DNA from: Blastomyces gilchristii SLH14081
Lineage: Eukaryota > Ascomycota > Eurotiomycetes > Onygenales > Ajellomycetaceae
Direction: 5' to 3'
DNA length: 40,356 bases
Assembly (NCBI RefSeq): GCF_000003855.2
Contig: NW_003101643.1
Span: forward strand, 198,702-239,057
Shown: positions 19,363 through 33,196 of the stretch, one piece after another
Layout: each line of letters starts with the position of its first letter
How positions within the stretch are numbered: the first letter of the stretch is position 1
The notes under the pieces: model-generated
Database searches by the model: none
What the model was told of the DNA's origin: nothing
Seen by the model: the letters and a program-made list of their open reading frames with translations, nothing else
Translations under genes and position numbers: made by a program

Positions 19363-22300
19363 CTGATTAAAACAATCTTTGAATCATATCTGATAGTATG
19401 TCTAAAAACTGATGAGAAGTGCAGACTTCTTCAGACTGTGATAATTTCATCTACAAAGCAATTTATAGTTATCATGTCAGTGTAGTTCTAAAATATCTCA
19501 AAAGATAGCATATGAAGAGTAGTGAGTAGAAGAGTATCTGATTAATACTACTTTACTTGTTAGAGAAAAACTTCATACTCAGATGAATACCATGTATACA
19601 AACAGATAAGATGTAAGAAAGAGAATGAGAGTGATAAATCAGATTCAAAAAATACTGCTCTCTACACAGAAGAAATAAAAGAGAAATAGTCATCATTGAA
19701 ATTGTACAATGATAACAGAAAATCAGAAATCATATTATAATATGATAATATAACAATAGACATTGAATAATCAATGAGAAATCATTAAAATAAACACCTT
19801 CTCTTATTAATATAAATAATAACACTCTTCTCTGCTATCTGAACCAGAAGATATGCAGAATCTCTTAGAGAGTTTACTCAAAGTAGTAAGAAAAGCAGCC
19901 AAGACTGCTGAACTAAAATTGAAGCTTTATATATATATAAGAATTCTAAATGAGATCAAGGCCTTGTATACACAGTAACAGGCTGAGATGAAAGTCAAAC
20001 AACAATTGATATTCATTATGAATCAAGTATTCACTATAAAGAGCTTTACTGACACAATCATCATTATTAATAAGAATAGAGAAAACCAGGTTATAGATCT
20101 GCAGCAGAAGATTAAATATTTACATAGATAAATAATTATATCAAATCTAAAGATCTTATTATAATTATTCACAATCTCTTCAGAAGTATATATATTATCT
20201 GAGACTGCTGCATAGAATGAAAATCTGAATATAAAATACATCAAATCAGAAGATCTGCTGAAATTATTATACTTTAATAATAACTGAAAAAATGATGCTG
20301 TAATCAGCTGACTAAGTCAGATATAATTATATTATCAGATTAAATACAAACTTATAGATAGATAGTTAACAGAATTTTAACAAGTCTTAAGATCTGTTAT
20401 ATTTCTACATGAAAAAGCAAAGTCATTATAAATGACTGATGAAAAGATGAATCTCACAGACTGAGAATAATATTCATTTTTATAAATATAGAATGAGTTT
20501 TTGAAATGAATCTTGCATAACTTTGAGAAAGTGAATATATAAGATAAGTGTTATGAACACTTCACTGAGTGTAGATAAGTAAGTAATCTTATATTATACT
20601 TTACACACTTCAGCTTACACTATCTTGTATTAAATGAAGATCTTTTAACATCTTTCTATTTACAGATCTTCATTCATGATCTTATATCTGAGTTAAGAGT
20701 GAAATGAAAATACTTAACCTTATAACTAGATATAATGAAAGAAGTATACAATATTCTTATTGTATAGAAATAAGTAAGTCAATTGTAACAGAAAATACTG
20801 TAATCAAGTATATCTTAATAAAGAACAGATAATCAGACTTCTATAATATAAGTTATATATCTGAACATGATAAATCTAGATCTGAATACTATTACTACAG
20901 CACTGAACTCTCTGAAAAAGAGATTCTCTAAGTGAAAATCTTGATATTGCAAGCATTGAGCTTGCTTCAACTGCAGATGTTAAAATCATGATATAAAAGA
21001 TTACACACAGTGTACACAGTTAAGACAAGCAAGAGAGTGAAAAAACTAGCACAATCAGTAAGCTCAAAGATACTCACTGATATTCTATAAAAAGTCTTTA
21101 AAGTGAAAGAGATATCTGTGTTAGATGATTCTCTGAATTCTATAAATATTAAGAGAAAGCAGACTTCTGACTGAGATATGAGTGAGAATGAAAGCAGATA
21201 CTTATCTCAATGTCTTGAGACCTGAAATGTTAATGTATAAAAAGCACTTAAATAAGAATTGAGAGATAGCTGTAAAAGTGTTAGCAGATACAGAAGCTTC
21301 TATATAATATATTATAATTATATAATTTGAAGACTAAAGAGGTCTGCTGATGAAGAATCTCTATATATAAGATTATCTAATAACTAATATTTAATATCAC
21401 TTACAAGAGTAAGAGTTCTCTTATACTTTGCAGAATAATCTTGCTATATTTAAGTGTGAGAGCTGCAGAATGTGAAATATGACTTTATTCTCAGACTTAA
21501 TTAATTTCAAAGATTCAATCTGCAGATTCAATGATGTACATATCATATGTAATTAACTGATAGAAAGAAAACAGTTTATATAATTCTATCAACTGATATG
21601 AAAAGGACATTTCACATCTCTGATATAGAAGAATTAAATCTGCTTATATATTAATAAGTAAAGAGAATAATTTACAAGATCTTATCTGAAAGCATTCTGT
21701 ATATCATATAGAATCTAAAAGCAGAGAAAACTAAGATAAAAGATATACAGAAGAACAAGTATATAAAGAAACTTCTGAAGAAGTATGAGAAGATCTTTCA
21801 AACAGATCTTTCACTGAAATTATCATCAGAACAAGAATTTGTACATGAGATTGATATAAGAGATATGAAATCAATTAATCAGAATACATACTCTCTATCA
21901 CAGATATATCTTAAAGAATAGAAGTATTAGATCACAGACCTTCTAGAATGTGATCTTATATAACTCTTATCAAGTGTGTGAGACTTCTCAGTTCTATTTA
22001 TAAAAAAGGCAGATGAAGAGTGATAGATGTGTATCAATTATCAAGCACTTAACAAGCTTATAATCAAGAATGAATATTTACTGTCATAGATTCAATAATA
22101 GTTGAATACAGTTGAAAATGCCTGATATCTATCAAAGATCAATCTTCTCTCAGAATACTAGCAGATCTGTGTAGACAAACTGTCAGTACTGTGAACAGTA
22201 TTTAATATATAATAAGAGAAGTTTAAATTTCTGACAATGTTATTTAATCTGATAAATATGCCTGTCATCTTCTAAATAATGATGAATATGATTCTTTATA

Positions 22301-22533
22301 AACAGAATGAAACCTTGTATCTCATATACCTGAACAACATCTTAGTTTTCTTAAACTTATATGATAAATATCTAAAGTATCTTGATAAAGTGCTTATAAC
22401 TCTGGCAGAGTATAAGCTCTATATTAAATCAATCAAGTGTGTGTTTGAAATAGAAGAGTTGAAGTTTATAGAACATGTGATGAGTAGTGATTGTATACAC
22501 CTTATTCTGAAGAAATTGAATGTCATAGCAAAT
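19363..22533 (+). pseudogene. Gypsy-2 gag, protease and RT (5' part), decayed
   Basis: A gag-like segment at about 20480-20700 reads EFLKWIL-type sequence and a FIHDLISELRVK stretch, and a Cys-rich patch follows near 20945-20980. The protease motif at 21284-21301 is A-D-T-E-A-S, so the DTGA Gly has become Glu (GGA to GAA). RT includes FIKKADEE(stop)WMCINYQALNKL near 22000-22060. The longest open part (22279-22593, running into an LTR) carries a YLNN box at 22327-22338 where YLDD is expected, then ILVF and a LAEYKLY-IK segment. Translation stops being gypsy exactly at 22533. It continues at 35359 after the insertion is skipped, at the V-I-A-N-W position. Confidence 0.85.
22529..22533 (+). repeat. 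Target-site duplication CAAAT, left (Gypsy-1)
   Basis: CAAAT directly precedes the LTR at 22534 and directly follows the LTR ending at 35353 (35354-35358). Confidence 0.92.
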
Positions 22534-22791
22534 TGTAAGAAATCCCGCTCCTCGCGGATTCTTTACCTCTATTCCTATCTCTCATGTAATTAATAGGGTT
22601 AGCAGCCCTTGGCTACACACAACTATATAAACTGGAGTTCATGACTACTATTCATAACTCAGCTTGAATACTATTATACATTTAATCTCTACATTTTATC
22701 TTTCTACTGTGAATACTTCTAGTAGTTAACAGTATATATCATATCAAGCTGCAAATACCTGAATAATCATCTGTGAGCACTTATTCTTACA
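22534..22791 (+). mobile_element. 5' LTR of Gypsy-1
   Basis: It is 258 bp with a TGTAAGAAAT start and an ATTCTTACA end. Positions 22541-22562 and 22592-22616 are unmutated (CCCGCTCCTCGCGG, GGGTTAGCAGCCCTTGGC). Both other copies in the window have transitions there. Confidence 0.92.
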
Positions 22792-24010
22792 TTTCAAGCT
22801 CTATCAGTCAGCAACTATCTATTATGACTGAAAGAACTAGAAACTTATATACTTCAATCTCTGTGAACTCTACTGCAGACACCCAGAAGCAGTCATCTGA
22901 ATCATGAATAACTCTTATAAAAGAAGTCTCAGAGAACTTATTAATTACTTACAGAACATCATTCTCTATATCTGTGATAGAGAAGCTTTCTGAACTTATG
23001 AATGAATCAATCTTAGTGAAGAATATTCTTAAGCATCTTCTATGAAATCAAGCTATTTTTCTATAAGAAATGCTTACTATCTGTAAACACTCTTGAACTG
23101 AGTCTCTAGACATGATCTTCAGAGATATCTATAAACTGAAAAGAAACTTTCTTAAGCTGTAACTACTTAAGATCACTTATTAAATCATAATCTATAAAAG
23201 CTTTTACAAGTTTATATTTAAAATTGACTTACAAGTCTGACTGTGTAATATAAAAGATGAAGAAGCTATTATCTATATAATAACAGATCTCTACTACACT
23301 GAAGCTAAGAACTGACTGAATTATCTAGAGAATGATTATAAGAGATTCTACTGATCTGTTCTTAAGATCTATCTAGAGAATAAGTTGAGAGACTCTGTGA
23401 GCTAAATAGAGAACATCTGAGTCATGATCATCAATATTAGAAAAAGAGTTAAGAAATCTGATAAAGATTACTTATAATACTTTATAAAATTATGATATAA
23501 ATTAAGATCTGTGAAAACAGAGCTCTGAAACAAGATCTGAATGATAATATTTATAAAGAGACTGAATAAAGATATACAGAATAAGTTTATTAAGTAAGAC
23601 TCTAAGCTCTTAACTCTGAAGAAACTGATAACTCTTATTCACTGCTTATAAATCACTGTGAGAGTTATAGATCTATGAAGAGTGAATTATTAACTAACTC
23701 TGTAAGAGTCAGAATAACAGAGAACAGATTTACTAAGAAAAGATAATAAAATATAGAGAGATTTGTATCTAACTGTTAAGTAGAAAGAGAGAGCTTTACA
23801 AGCTTCTATAAATAGAGTATATAACAGAGAGATTAAGAAAAAGAGTCTCTGTTTTATCTATTCTAAATCAGAACATCTTCATACAAACTGTTCAGATAAA
23901 TTAAAATAGAAATTTGAGAAGTCAAAGACAGAGCTAACAACAGTCTTCTTAAGAGTTTTAAAGCTGATATCTGAATCTGTTACTTCTTCAATGAAAATGT
24001 ATACTTATGA
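22792..24010 (+). pseudogene. Gypsy-1 gag, decayed
   Basis: The landmark is a zinc knuckle at 23850-23891 (C-x2-Y-x4-H-x4-C), where the second Cys has become Tyr and the Gly before His has become Glu. Both are single G-to-A changes. Upstream sequence is compatible with a retrotransposon gag but interrupted by many stops. No start codon can be assigned with confidence. Confidence 0.7.
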
Positions 24011-27000
24011 GAAGAGACTGCACTGCAGTACTACTATTTTATTGATATAAAAAGTATTGATGAACTTAGAATTTCAGATCACTATAGTGTTTCTAAAGCT
24101 TACAGAGTAAATAAGCTGAGTGATGAAAACTGAGAATCTGCTCTTATAATAAGCAGAGTGTGAGAACTCAAATCTGAGAACTGAGAGACTTATAAGAGTC
24201 ATCTTTGAATTACAAGATCTCTTCAGAATCTGAAGAAAATTTGCAGAAACTGTGATTATCACAGATATCACAGATAACATGTACTTGAGACTTGTATAAC
24301 TTTAAAGACATAATTTATATATAGCTGTCTATAAGTCAGGTTTATACTTCTGATCAGTGTTGACAGACTTACTTATAGAGATAGAATTAGTTAATACTAC
24401 AGAGTTAATTAGAGAAGATAAGCTTATCTATATAATAACTTTACAAATGTCTGAGAACTTCACAGTCATGAAAACTGAGCTTCAGATATCAGAGAAATAC
24501 TGAGATCTCACAGAGATATTCAGTTTAGTAAAGATAGCTGAGCTTTCATCTCACTATAAGAAGAATCTGATAATAGATTTAATAGAAGAGTAGAAACTCT
24601 TCTGAGAACTAATTTATAAGCTCTTTCATTATAAGATAGAGGTCTTACAGACTTATGTGAAGAAGAATCTGAAGAATGACTTTATCTAATCTTTACAGAT
24701 CTCTGTAGAAGCCTCTGTGATATTTATGAAGAAGAAGAATAAAGATCTCAGATTATATATAAACTATTACAATCTGAACTTCAAGACTATAAAGAGTTGC
24801 TATTTTCTGTCTCTGATTAAGAATGTAATCAACTGTCTTATAAGAGCTGTTATATTCATATAACTGAATGTGATTAATATATATACATAGCTATGAATAT
24901 GATCTGAAGATGAATGAAAGACTGTCTTTAGAACTATACTGAGATTATTTGAATATCTAGTGATATCTTTTGATTTGACTAATATCTCTACAGTATTTCA
25001 ATCTTTCATTAATAAAATACTTCATATATATCTGAATATCTTTATAATAATATATCTGAATAATATGATGATGTACTCTGTAAAGAAGAAAGAACACACT
25101 GAGTATATATAAAGTATATTGAAGATCTTAGATAAGATAGAACTGTATATTAAGTTTATAAAGTACAACTTCAGTGTCTATCAGATTAATTTCCTAGAAT
25201 ATATAATTACTATGAATGATATTCAGATGAAATCTTTACAGATTAAGACTATTTTATCATAATCAGAGTTAACTAGTATTCATAAGATTCAGATCTTTCT
25301 AAGCTTTGTAAATTTCTATAGATGATTTATCTTTATATTTATAAGAATCTTCTTAACTCTTATAGACATACTGAAGAGTAAAAATAAGAAGAAATCATTT
25401 CATAAATAAAGAATAAAAAGATTATTAAGAAGAAAGAACTGTGAGAACTTTCTTATTTCAGAAGCTTATAGAGTCTTTGTAAAATTAAAATAGATATTTA
25501 TAAATATAGTAATACTGTTTCACTTTAATCTTTTACTCTTAATCAGATTAAAGATAGATATCTTCTTCTTTATAATTTCAGAAATAGTTTTATAACTACA
25601 GTTAAATGAGAACTGAGTTTCAGTGATCTTTTTCTTATAAAAGATATAATCTGTGAAGATTAACTATAACATTTATAATCAGAAGCTTCTTATAATAGTG
25701 AAATTCTTTCATCACTGATATTACTACTTTAAGAGTCTCATAATAGTGATTGCTGTTAAAACTGATTATAATAGCTTATAATAGTTTACTTCAATTAAGA
25801 AACTCTTATAATAACAGATCTACTGAGCTCAGAGACTGAGTGAGTTCTGATTTAAGATAAAGTATATTAAGAGAACTAAGAACTCAGTAGACAGATTCTC
25901 TCACAGGTCTGACTATATTAAGAAGATCAGAATGACAGATACAGAGAGATTAGAGAAGATAGAAAAGCTTTATAAAATGCTTGAACTGAGTATTATAAAG
26001 GAATTGACTGAAGAGTCTCTTAATTCTCTATAAGAGAAGAGAAGAGAGAGAGAAAAGAAGTCTGTACAATTACTCTCTATAACACTGAGAGTTAACACTC
26101 TGAGAATCTCTGTAAGAATTCTTGAAGAGAGTATCTATAATCTGAAGAATTTACAGATTTTGAGAAACACTGTAGAAGATCTGATGTAAGAAAAAACAGA
26201 GTATAAGTCTTTATAAGATCTTCTATTCAGATTGTCTGAACTGTAACTGAAAAATGAATATACTCAGTATATTCAGAAACTGCTTACAGCAGGGATCAAT
26301 TCTGCAGAAATAAAGAATTAAAGAGACTTAAATAATCTCTTATAAAGAGAGAGTCAGATTTATATATCTATGAATAAGTTTCTATGAGTAGAACTTATTA
26401 AAGAATATTATGACTCTTCTCTAATAAGTTATTTTACAGATACTAGAACTTATGAGTTACTTATAAGAAAATACTTCTGACTAAAGATGTGAGAACTTGT
26501 GAAGAAGATAGTGAATTCTTATACTATTTATCAGAGTTTGCAGATAATATGATTCAGATTATATAAAGAACTTACTTCTCTACTCATTCTGCAGAAATCT
26601 TAGAAATAGCTAGAAATGAATATTCTTATAAGTTTCTCTGAAAGTAAGAACATATATAATACCTGCTTTAACAATATACTGATAATAGTAGATTACTTTA
26701 TTAAGATAATATACTTTATACTCATCTACCAGAACTTAAAGTCAAAGAATTTAACTCATATCTTTATTCACAATGTGATTCAGTTGCATGAGTTATCTGT
26801 GAATATTATCTTAGATGAAGAATCAATCTTTGTAGAGAAGTTCTGATCTGATCTGATCTGATAACTATATTAAAGACCTTATGAGATCTAAGTATGACTT
26901 TCATCAACAGACAGATAATCAGATAAAATATCTAATAAGTATATTAAAACAGTATCTATAATACTTTGTTAATTATAATCAGAATAACTGAGTGTATTAA

Positions 27001-27716
27001 TTATTACTTACAGAGTTTATATACAATAACTCAAAGCATGTCAGCACAGATAAAATTCTCTTTAAGATGCTTACTAAGACTCATTCACAGATAATCTTGA
27101 TAAACTCATAAGAGTATACTATAGAGTGTAATAATATCTGTGAACAGGCTGAGAGAATTCAGAATATTCAGAAGAAAGCTTATGAATTCTTGAGAAAGAC
27201 TCAAGAGTATTAGAACAGATACTATGACTTCAAGTATATAATAAAAAGTTTTAAGAAAGATGATAGAGTCTGACTAAGTTTAGAAAATATCATTATATAA
27301 AGATCTAGTAAGAAGCTGAATCTCTTATAGATAGAATCTTATAAGATTATAAAGAAAGTTAACTCACAGTTCTATAGATTAAAACTGTTATCTGAGTTAT
27401 AGATATATAATATTTTTCATGTCTCTTTACTCTGTGAATATAAGAAATTCTTAGAAGAGAATTCTATAACTCATCACTCTATTTATAAAATACTAGAGAG
27501 TGAAAGAGAATATCAGATCAAAGAAATTATTAACTCAGAGAAGTGAGATTATAAGCTCTGATTCAAGATTCAGTGATAAGAATATTCTGATAAGATAAAT
27601 AAGTTCACTTAAAAATTATCTGAACAGATAAGATATCTGCAGAAGCTGAAATATAACTTTTATACTGTGAATTCTAATAAGTCAGAATAATGCAGTCTTC
27701 ATTAAGAATTTAATTA
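24011..27716 (+). pseudogene. Gypsy-1 pol with C-terminal chromodomain, decayed
   Basis: RT (about 24640-25080) has SVEASVIFMKKKNKDLRLYINYYNLN, EDE(stop)KTVFRT and FEYLVISFDLTN segments, with a YLNN box at 25053-25064 in place of YLDD. RNase H spans about 25440-25860 (SEAYRVFVKLK near 25458). Integrase lies at about 26400-27100: DSSLISYFTDTRTYELLIRKYF, then an open piece 26616-26846 with NILIIVDYFIKIIYF and LSVNIILDEES, where the central-domain Asp residues are expected. The chromodomain (about 27495-27690) reads EREYQIKEIINSEK(stop)DYKL(stop)F. Tryptophan codons are typically TGA. Protease was not confidently found. Confidence 0.88.
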
Positions 27717-27718
27717 TA

Positions 27719-27723
27719 ACAAA
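27719..27723 (+). repeat. Target-site duplication ACAAA, left (copia)
   Basis: ACAAA directly precedes the copia LTR and repeats at 33192-33196. The inverted Gypsy-1 copy has the uninterrupted site near 37843-37870 (reverse strand). Confidence 0.92.
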
Positions 27724-27870
27724 TGTCGGATTCCCCTCTCTACGGGCCGACCGCTTCCGCCTAAGCGAGGTGTATGCTGATCGCTTGGCAAATGCCTACA
27801 CATATAAAAGACCGCACAATAAATAGATTTCAATAATATAATCAACTACTCTATTATATCACCTTCATCA
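27724..27870 (+). mobile_element. 5' LTR of the copia element
   Basis: It is 147 bp and starts TGTCGGATTCC, ends CTTCATCA. Positions 27724-27795 keep high GC (ACGGGCCGACCGCTTCCGCC). It is followed by GATTATGTCT, in the place of a primer-binding site. The partner LTR differs almost only by transitions. Confidence 0.92.
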
Positions 27871-29470
27871 GATTATGTCTCTTTTGCATATAAGAATTCA
27901 CTCTAATTTGATATATTCTTACACTTTATACTTTTAAATTAAAGACTTAATTAAATTCTGAAACACTGTATTAGTGATTCTGCAGCTGCTCATCACAGAT
28001 TGAAAAGAATTATTGATTTCAAAATCAATCAATCTGCTACAGACTTTCATAACAAGTCTGTAAGCAATTCCTGCATTCTCACATGAATAGAAGATATTCA
28101 ACACAGTCAATGTATACACACAATACCTCTGAACAAGAGCTGCTTGAGCTGCAATCATTATCTCAAACAGCTCAGAAAGTTTGAACTGAAATGAATACAG
28201 AATATAACATAAGTTCAAGAGAGAAAGAAGATCTTCTCTTAACAGAATACTCTACACTCACTCAAGAAAGTTCTGCTAATAAAATTGCTGAAATGTTGAC
28301 ATGCTTCACTCATCTACAAGAGACAGAGTTCTTAGAAGTAAATATAGTAAAAATTATCTGTGAATAATAATTACAGAAGCAGGGAATAAATTCTAACTTT
28401 ATCATAGTTATGAACTCAGTTATCAGAACAGATAAGTTTCACAAATTCAAGAATAATTATAGTTATATTGAAACAAAGATTATTACAAAACTCTCAGAGT
28501 TAAAAGACTATAATATCTAATACTGTGAAATCAAATCAAAAGCAGTTTTAATTGATGCATCTCACATTCTTGTGAACAAAGAGCTTTTCTCAGATACTCA
28601 GCTTATGAGTGATGATTTAAAAATCTGATAATATAAAGAAAGCTGATTATAAGAGTATATATGAAACTTAATGAAGACTGAGCTGTAAATACTTGCTCAA
28701 TTCAAACTTAATCAGACTGATGATAATAATGTCATCAGAATGAGACAGATCACTGCACTATAATAAGCAGTTGAATTAAAATATCAAATGCACTGAGCAG
28801 ATCTTCAATTCAAATTATATAATAAGATTGTCACTATATTAATTACTGATTATGAAAATGATGTTACACTGTATATGAAGCACTGATAGATGATAATAAA
28901 CAACATTAATATATATAACTAATCAATATCTAAAGACTTTCTTACTCAATGATTTATATATATTCTGAAGACTCATGTACAATCATTCATTCAAATCTAT
29001 CTTAAGAATCTTTGTTAAGAAATCTCAAAGACATCTGTTTCTGAGATCAATCTTGATAATCTCATTAATGATCTTGTCTGCTATAAGACAGTTATCGGAT
29101 CAAATGATAACAGAAAGAGAATATCAGTGAAAGAAGCTGAAAAGAAAAAGAAAAAGAAGAAGAATAAGAATGATGATAATAAAGCAGAACTCACTGAGAT
29201 AATCAAGCTCAGATAACAGTAAATTAATCATAACAGAGGAAGAAATACATCTAATCTCTGCTGTGAAAACACATTTGATACAGTGATAAAGTGTAAGTAT
29301 TACACCTACTGTAAACATGATGAGACTAATTGCTTTCTTAAGAACTGAAAAGATTAATTGTCAGAATATCAAAGAATTAATTGTTCTGTAATTGAATACT
29401 ATACTGAAAAGAACTCAACATTCTCTATCAGTGAAAAGAACTCTAGCTTTATATTTACTGTGAAAGCTCT
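27871..29470 (+). pseudogene. Copia gag, decayed
   Basis: A zinc knuckle at 29292-29333 has the pattern C-x2-Y-x4-H-x4-C, so the second Cys has become Tyr. A lysine-rich run just upstream (about 29140-29180, KKKKKKNKNDDN-like) is typical of the nucleocapsid region. Stops (mostly TGA) break the frame, and the start is uncertain. Confidence 0.7.
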
Positions 29471-32400
29471 ATCTATTACTATAATTTATAGAGATTCTCT
29501 ATGATACTTAAACACTGCAGCTTTCTACACTATGACATCTGATAGAAGTGTCTTCAAATACATACACACTTCAGATGACAGAGAAGAACTTGACTCTGTA
29601 GAAGAAATCAATGATGAGTTAATTACATTTACTGATATTGATGAGATTTGTATTTATATAAATGAAATGAAATTGAATCTGCAGAATGTTCACTACTCAT
29701 CAGCAGTCTTCTACAATCTTTTAAGCTTCAGTCAACTTATTAATAAAGAATTTGACTTTGAACTTCTCTGAGATAAGAATAATCATATCATTGATTTTGA
29801 GATAATTGATGAATACAATCAACACTTCTATACTGTGAAAACAAATCATCATATCTATTCTATTTATAGTATCTGTGAAGCTGCTCTAGCTGCAGTTGCA
29901 CAGGTACTTCTGAATTATAACAATACACTCTTTACATAACATGTTTATCTAGAACATCTGAATATCACTGATATTCAATAACTGATGAAAGACCTCATCT
30001 CTGACATTAAAATCAAAGAGAGCTCTGAAATATCATTCTGTGAGACCTGCAAACTCACAAAAGTCAAGAAGAAGATCTCACAGACTTCTATGATAAGGAA
30101 AAACATCTGCAGTGCCTGCCTGCACTTTAATATTGTAGAAGACAGTGAATTCTTCAGCATTCTTGATAAGGTTTCTTCATCTCTTCAAGACTACAGATAC
30201 CTACTCCTTATAGTAGATGATATCACATGTCATAAGACTGCTTATTTTCTCAAGAACAAAGGTCAGCTGCTGAATATTATTAACTTTCATCTTAAATATC
30301 TCTGAAATCTGAATATAAAAGTTACATTTACATGTTCTGATAAAGTCACTGAAATAAGTGATCAACAGATACAAGCAGTTCTCACTGAATTCAATGTTAA
30401 ATGAGAGCTGATAGAACTCTATATTCTCAATCAGAATAATGTTGCAGAACAGTTCATTCAAACTATTATCTTAAAAGCTTATATTATAATGATACAAGCA
30501 GGTCTATCAGTCAAGCTATGAGCAGAGACTGTGTTTACAGTGATACTGTATATTAATATAGCCTCAATGAGCATTCTCTTATTCTTAAACACAATTCAAC
30601 TGAAGGACTGAATCTCACTAATTCTCTATAAAGTATGAGAAGACAGATCATTCTCACACAGCAGTGACTTATAAGCTGTTGAATTATCAGTTTATATTCT
30701 CAAAGAAGATCTCTGAAAAGATTATAACAAGTTTACTGAATACAGTGAATAAATGATTCTGATTGAATATTACAGTGAAATGATATACAGAATATAAAAC
30801 TCTGTGAAGAATGAAGTCATCATATTCAGCAGTATGAAATTCAATGAGAATGTCACAGTATCACAGCTAGTGAGCTCAGCACTTGATAATCACAACATAA
30901 TTAATATATCTTACACATCAACTACAGAAATACTTATCTGTAATAATTATCTTCATGCTGATCTAACATCAATCTCTACATCTCTGCAGAAAGAGTTTCT
31001 CTCTGTACAGATATCAGTCAAGAATATCTCTCTCTCATCTGCTGCTACAATCACAGGCTGCAAAGTTAAACATCTCTGAAAGAAAGTTAGTGAGAAGTCA
31101 TCTGCAATCTCAAAAAGATGTGAAAGATCTCAGAAAAATAATACAACTTTCAACCTCATTACTCTGAAGACATTCAGTGTTATTGAATTTCAGCTCTATT
31201 ACATGTTCAAGATCTGTACTGCACACTGAGACTCTCAGACTATTACAGGAATTAAAGTTCTATAAATATATAAGAAGATAATTACATCTCTGTAAAAGAA
31301 TGCTTAAACAGCTGTTATAAAGAAAGAGCTTATCTCTACAGCTGAGCACAAAATTTTCAAGATTGTGAATAAGTTAACTACTAAAACTTAGATTCTTGAT
31401 AATTGCTAAGTTTATTATGTTAAAACTGATACAAATGACAGTATATCATTCTACAAGACAAGATGAGTTGTTCAGAGTTTTTGTCAATAAAAGAGTGTTA
31501 ATTTCAATAATATCTATATCTCTGTTATCTCTGCTTCTGTTATTCATGCTATACTTGCAGTAGCAGCAGTAAAAAGTTGAAATGTTCATTAAGTTGATTT
31601 CATCACAGTATTTCTAAATGCAGGTCTATCATCTAATAAGCAGCTCTATATAAGACAACTGACTAAATTTGATGATAGTACTAGTTATATATGCCTACTT
31701 CTACAGTCTCTCTACAGTCTCAAACAGGCTCTCTACCTGTGGTTCAACCTACTTACAAGTTATCTCAAGAATATCAGCTTTGAATCCTCTCATCATGATA
31801 AGAGTCTCTGATTCAAAAGAGACTCTCAGATATTTCTCATTCTCTATGTGAATAATGTCAAGTTAATAGATCTCAATACAGATGTCATTGAACAGATGTT
31901 TCATCAAATTACTGATTGATTCACAGTGAAAGATCTGAGATCTGTAAATCACTACTTAAATATGAAGATTGAGAAGAATAACAGTGATATTAAGCTATCA
32001 TAAGTTATCTATATCAAATGAATGTTAAAGGAATTTGAAATGACTGATTTCTGAGCTGTAAGAACTCTCATGAAATCTGTCTTTGATCTGCTCTCTGACT
32101 CTGAATCTTTTGATGAGTTCAAATATCAGTAAGTGATTGAATTACTTCAATGTTTTATCATATACACTTATTCTGATATATCTTTTACAACTGTCAAACT
32201 TGTTCATTGATTAAGTAAGTCTATACAAGCATGCTGAGCTGCAGTCAAACAGCTCTTTTACTACATTCACAGCATAACTGATCACTATATTCACTACATC
32301 ACTGGAGTGAAAAAGCTCAACTTTGAAGTCTTTACAGATTCTGATTGAGTAGGTGACACTGATAACTGCAAATCTACATCAGGTCTTCTCATCCGCCTCA

Positions 32401-32819
32401 CTAACAGATCAATTGTGTGGAAATTCATTAAGCAAATGATTGTGATGCTGAGTATCACAGAAGCAGAGTACATATCTGTCTCTGAGAATCTCAAAACCAT
32501 AATCTGGCTACACAGACTACTTGTGAAGCTTGGATTTCTATTCCTCAAGTTTACAGTTCCTCTATACATTGATAATAACAGAGCAATCACTGTAGTAAAT
32601 GGTGAAAAGGTCACCTGCAATGTATATTATATTAATATTAAACATCATCATGTCTGTGATACTGCAGCTGCAGGTATTATCAAAATCATATAAATAAACA
32701 TCACTGATATGACTGTGAACACTCTAATGAATGCTCTAACAGCTGAAGTTTATGAAGATACTCTGATTAATATGGGAATTCAACCATCTACAGTCAGAAA
32801 AGCTCTGAAGATATCTTAA
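29471..32819 (+). pseudogene. Copia pol: protease, integrase, RT, RNase H, decayed
   Basis: Protease at about 29502-29560 reads (stop)YLNTAAFYTMTSDRSVF. The expected W-x-L-D-(T/S)-G-A has become stop-x-L-N-T-A-A, so the catalytic Asp is lost (29511-29513). The integrase HHCC finger is kept at 29940-30050 (H-x4-H then CETC), but the preceding Trp is a stop. The catalytic region reads YRYLLLIVDDITCHKTAYFLK (about 30195-30260). RT has LYSLKQALYLWF at 31710-31745 (family LYGLKQAPRLWF) and a YVNN box at 31845-31856 in place of YVDD. RNase H reads TDSD(stop)VGDTDN...STSGLLI near 32335-32400, SITEAEYISVSENLK from 32454, and INIKHHHVCD. Pol ends at TAA 32817-32819. It cannot yield a working polyprotein. 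Confidence 0.92.
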
Positions 32820-33044
32820 TAAATGCAGGGTCTTATCAGCCTGCTATCTCTATAGTAGTTCATACATTCATTCATTTGTCTTACTGTTTTCTTTACTTTC
32901 TTATTCTCTGAATTCTTGTTAGTTCTCTGTGAAATCTTTGATGAAAGACACTACTATCTTTTGTATATAATATTCTTTCTCCAGTTATAGAATCACTCTG
33001 CTGAGTTGCAAATATCTACTCAGTGAAGCAGTGATCAAGAGAGG

Positions 33045-33191
33045 TGTTGAATTCCCCTCTCTACAGACTGACTGCTTCCGCCTAAGTGAGGTGTATGCCG
33101 ATCGCTTGGCAAACGCCTACACACATAAAACACCGCATAATAGATAGATCTTAATAATATAACCAACTACTCTATTATATCACCTTCATCA
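33045..33191 (+). mobile_element. 3' LTR of the copia element
   Basis: It is 147 bp and starts TGTTGAATTCC, ends CTTCATCA. It has the same length as the 5' LTR. The first 85 bp keep normal GC in part (GCTTCCGCCTAAG, CCGATCGCTTGGC). Confidence 0.92.
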
Positions 33192-33196
33192 ACAAA
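33192..33196 (+). repeat. Target-site duplication ACAAA, right (copia)
   Basis: This is the second copy of ACAAA, matching 27719-27723. Confidence 0.92.

Larger units (their letters stand above)
27724..33191 (+). mobile_element. Complete Ty1/copia element nested in Gypsy-1
   Basis: This 5,468-bp element has two 147-bp LTRs (27724-27870 and 33045-33191, TG...CA) and the perfect duplication ACAAA. The order gag, protease, integrase, RT, RNase H on the plus strand defines copia. A purine stretch AAGAGAGG (33037-33044) abuts the 3' LTR. It was inserted about 30 bp after the Gypsy-1 chromodomain. It is decayed but keeps longer open pieces than its host, so it is probably younger. Confidence 0.95.
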
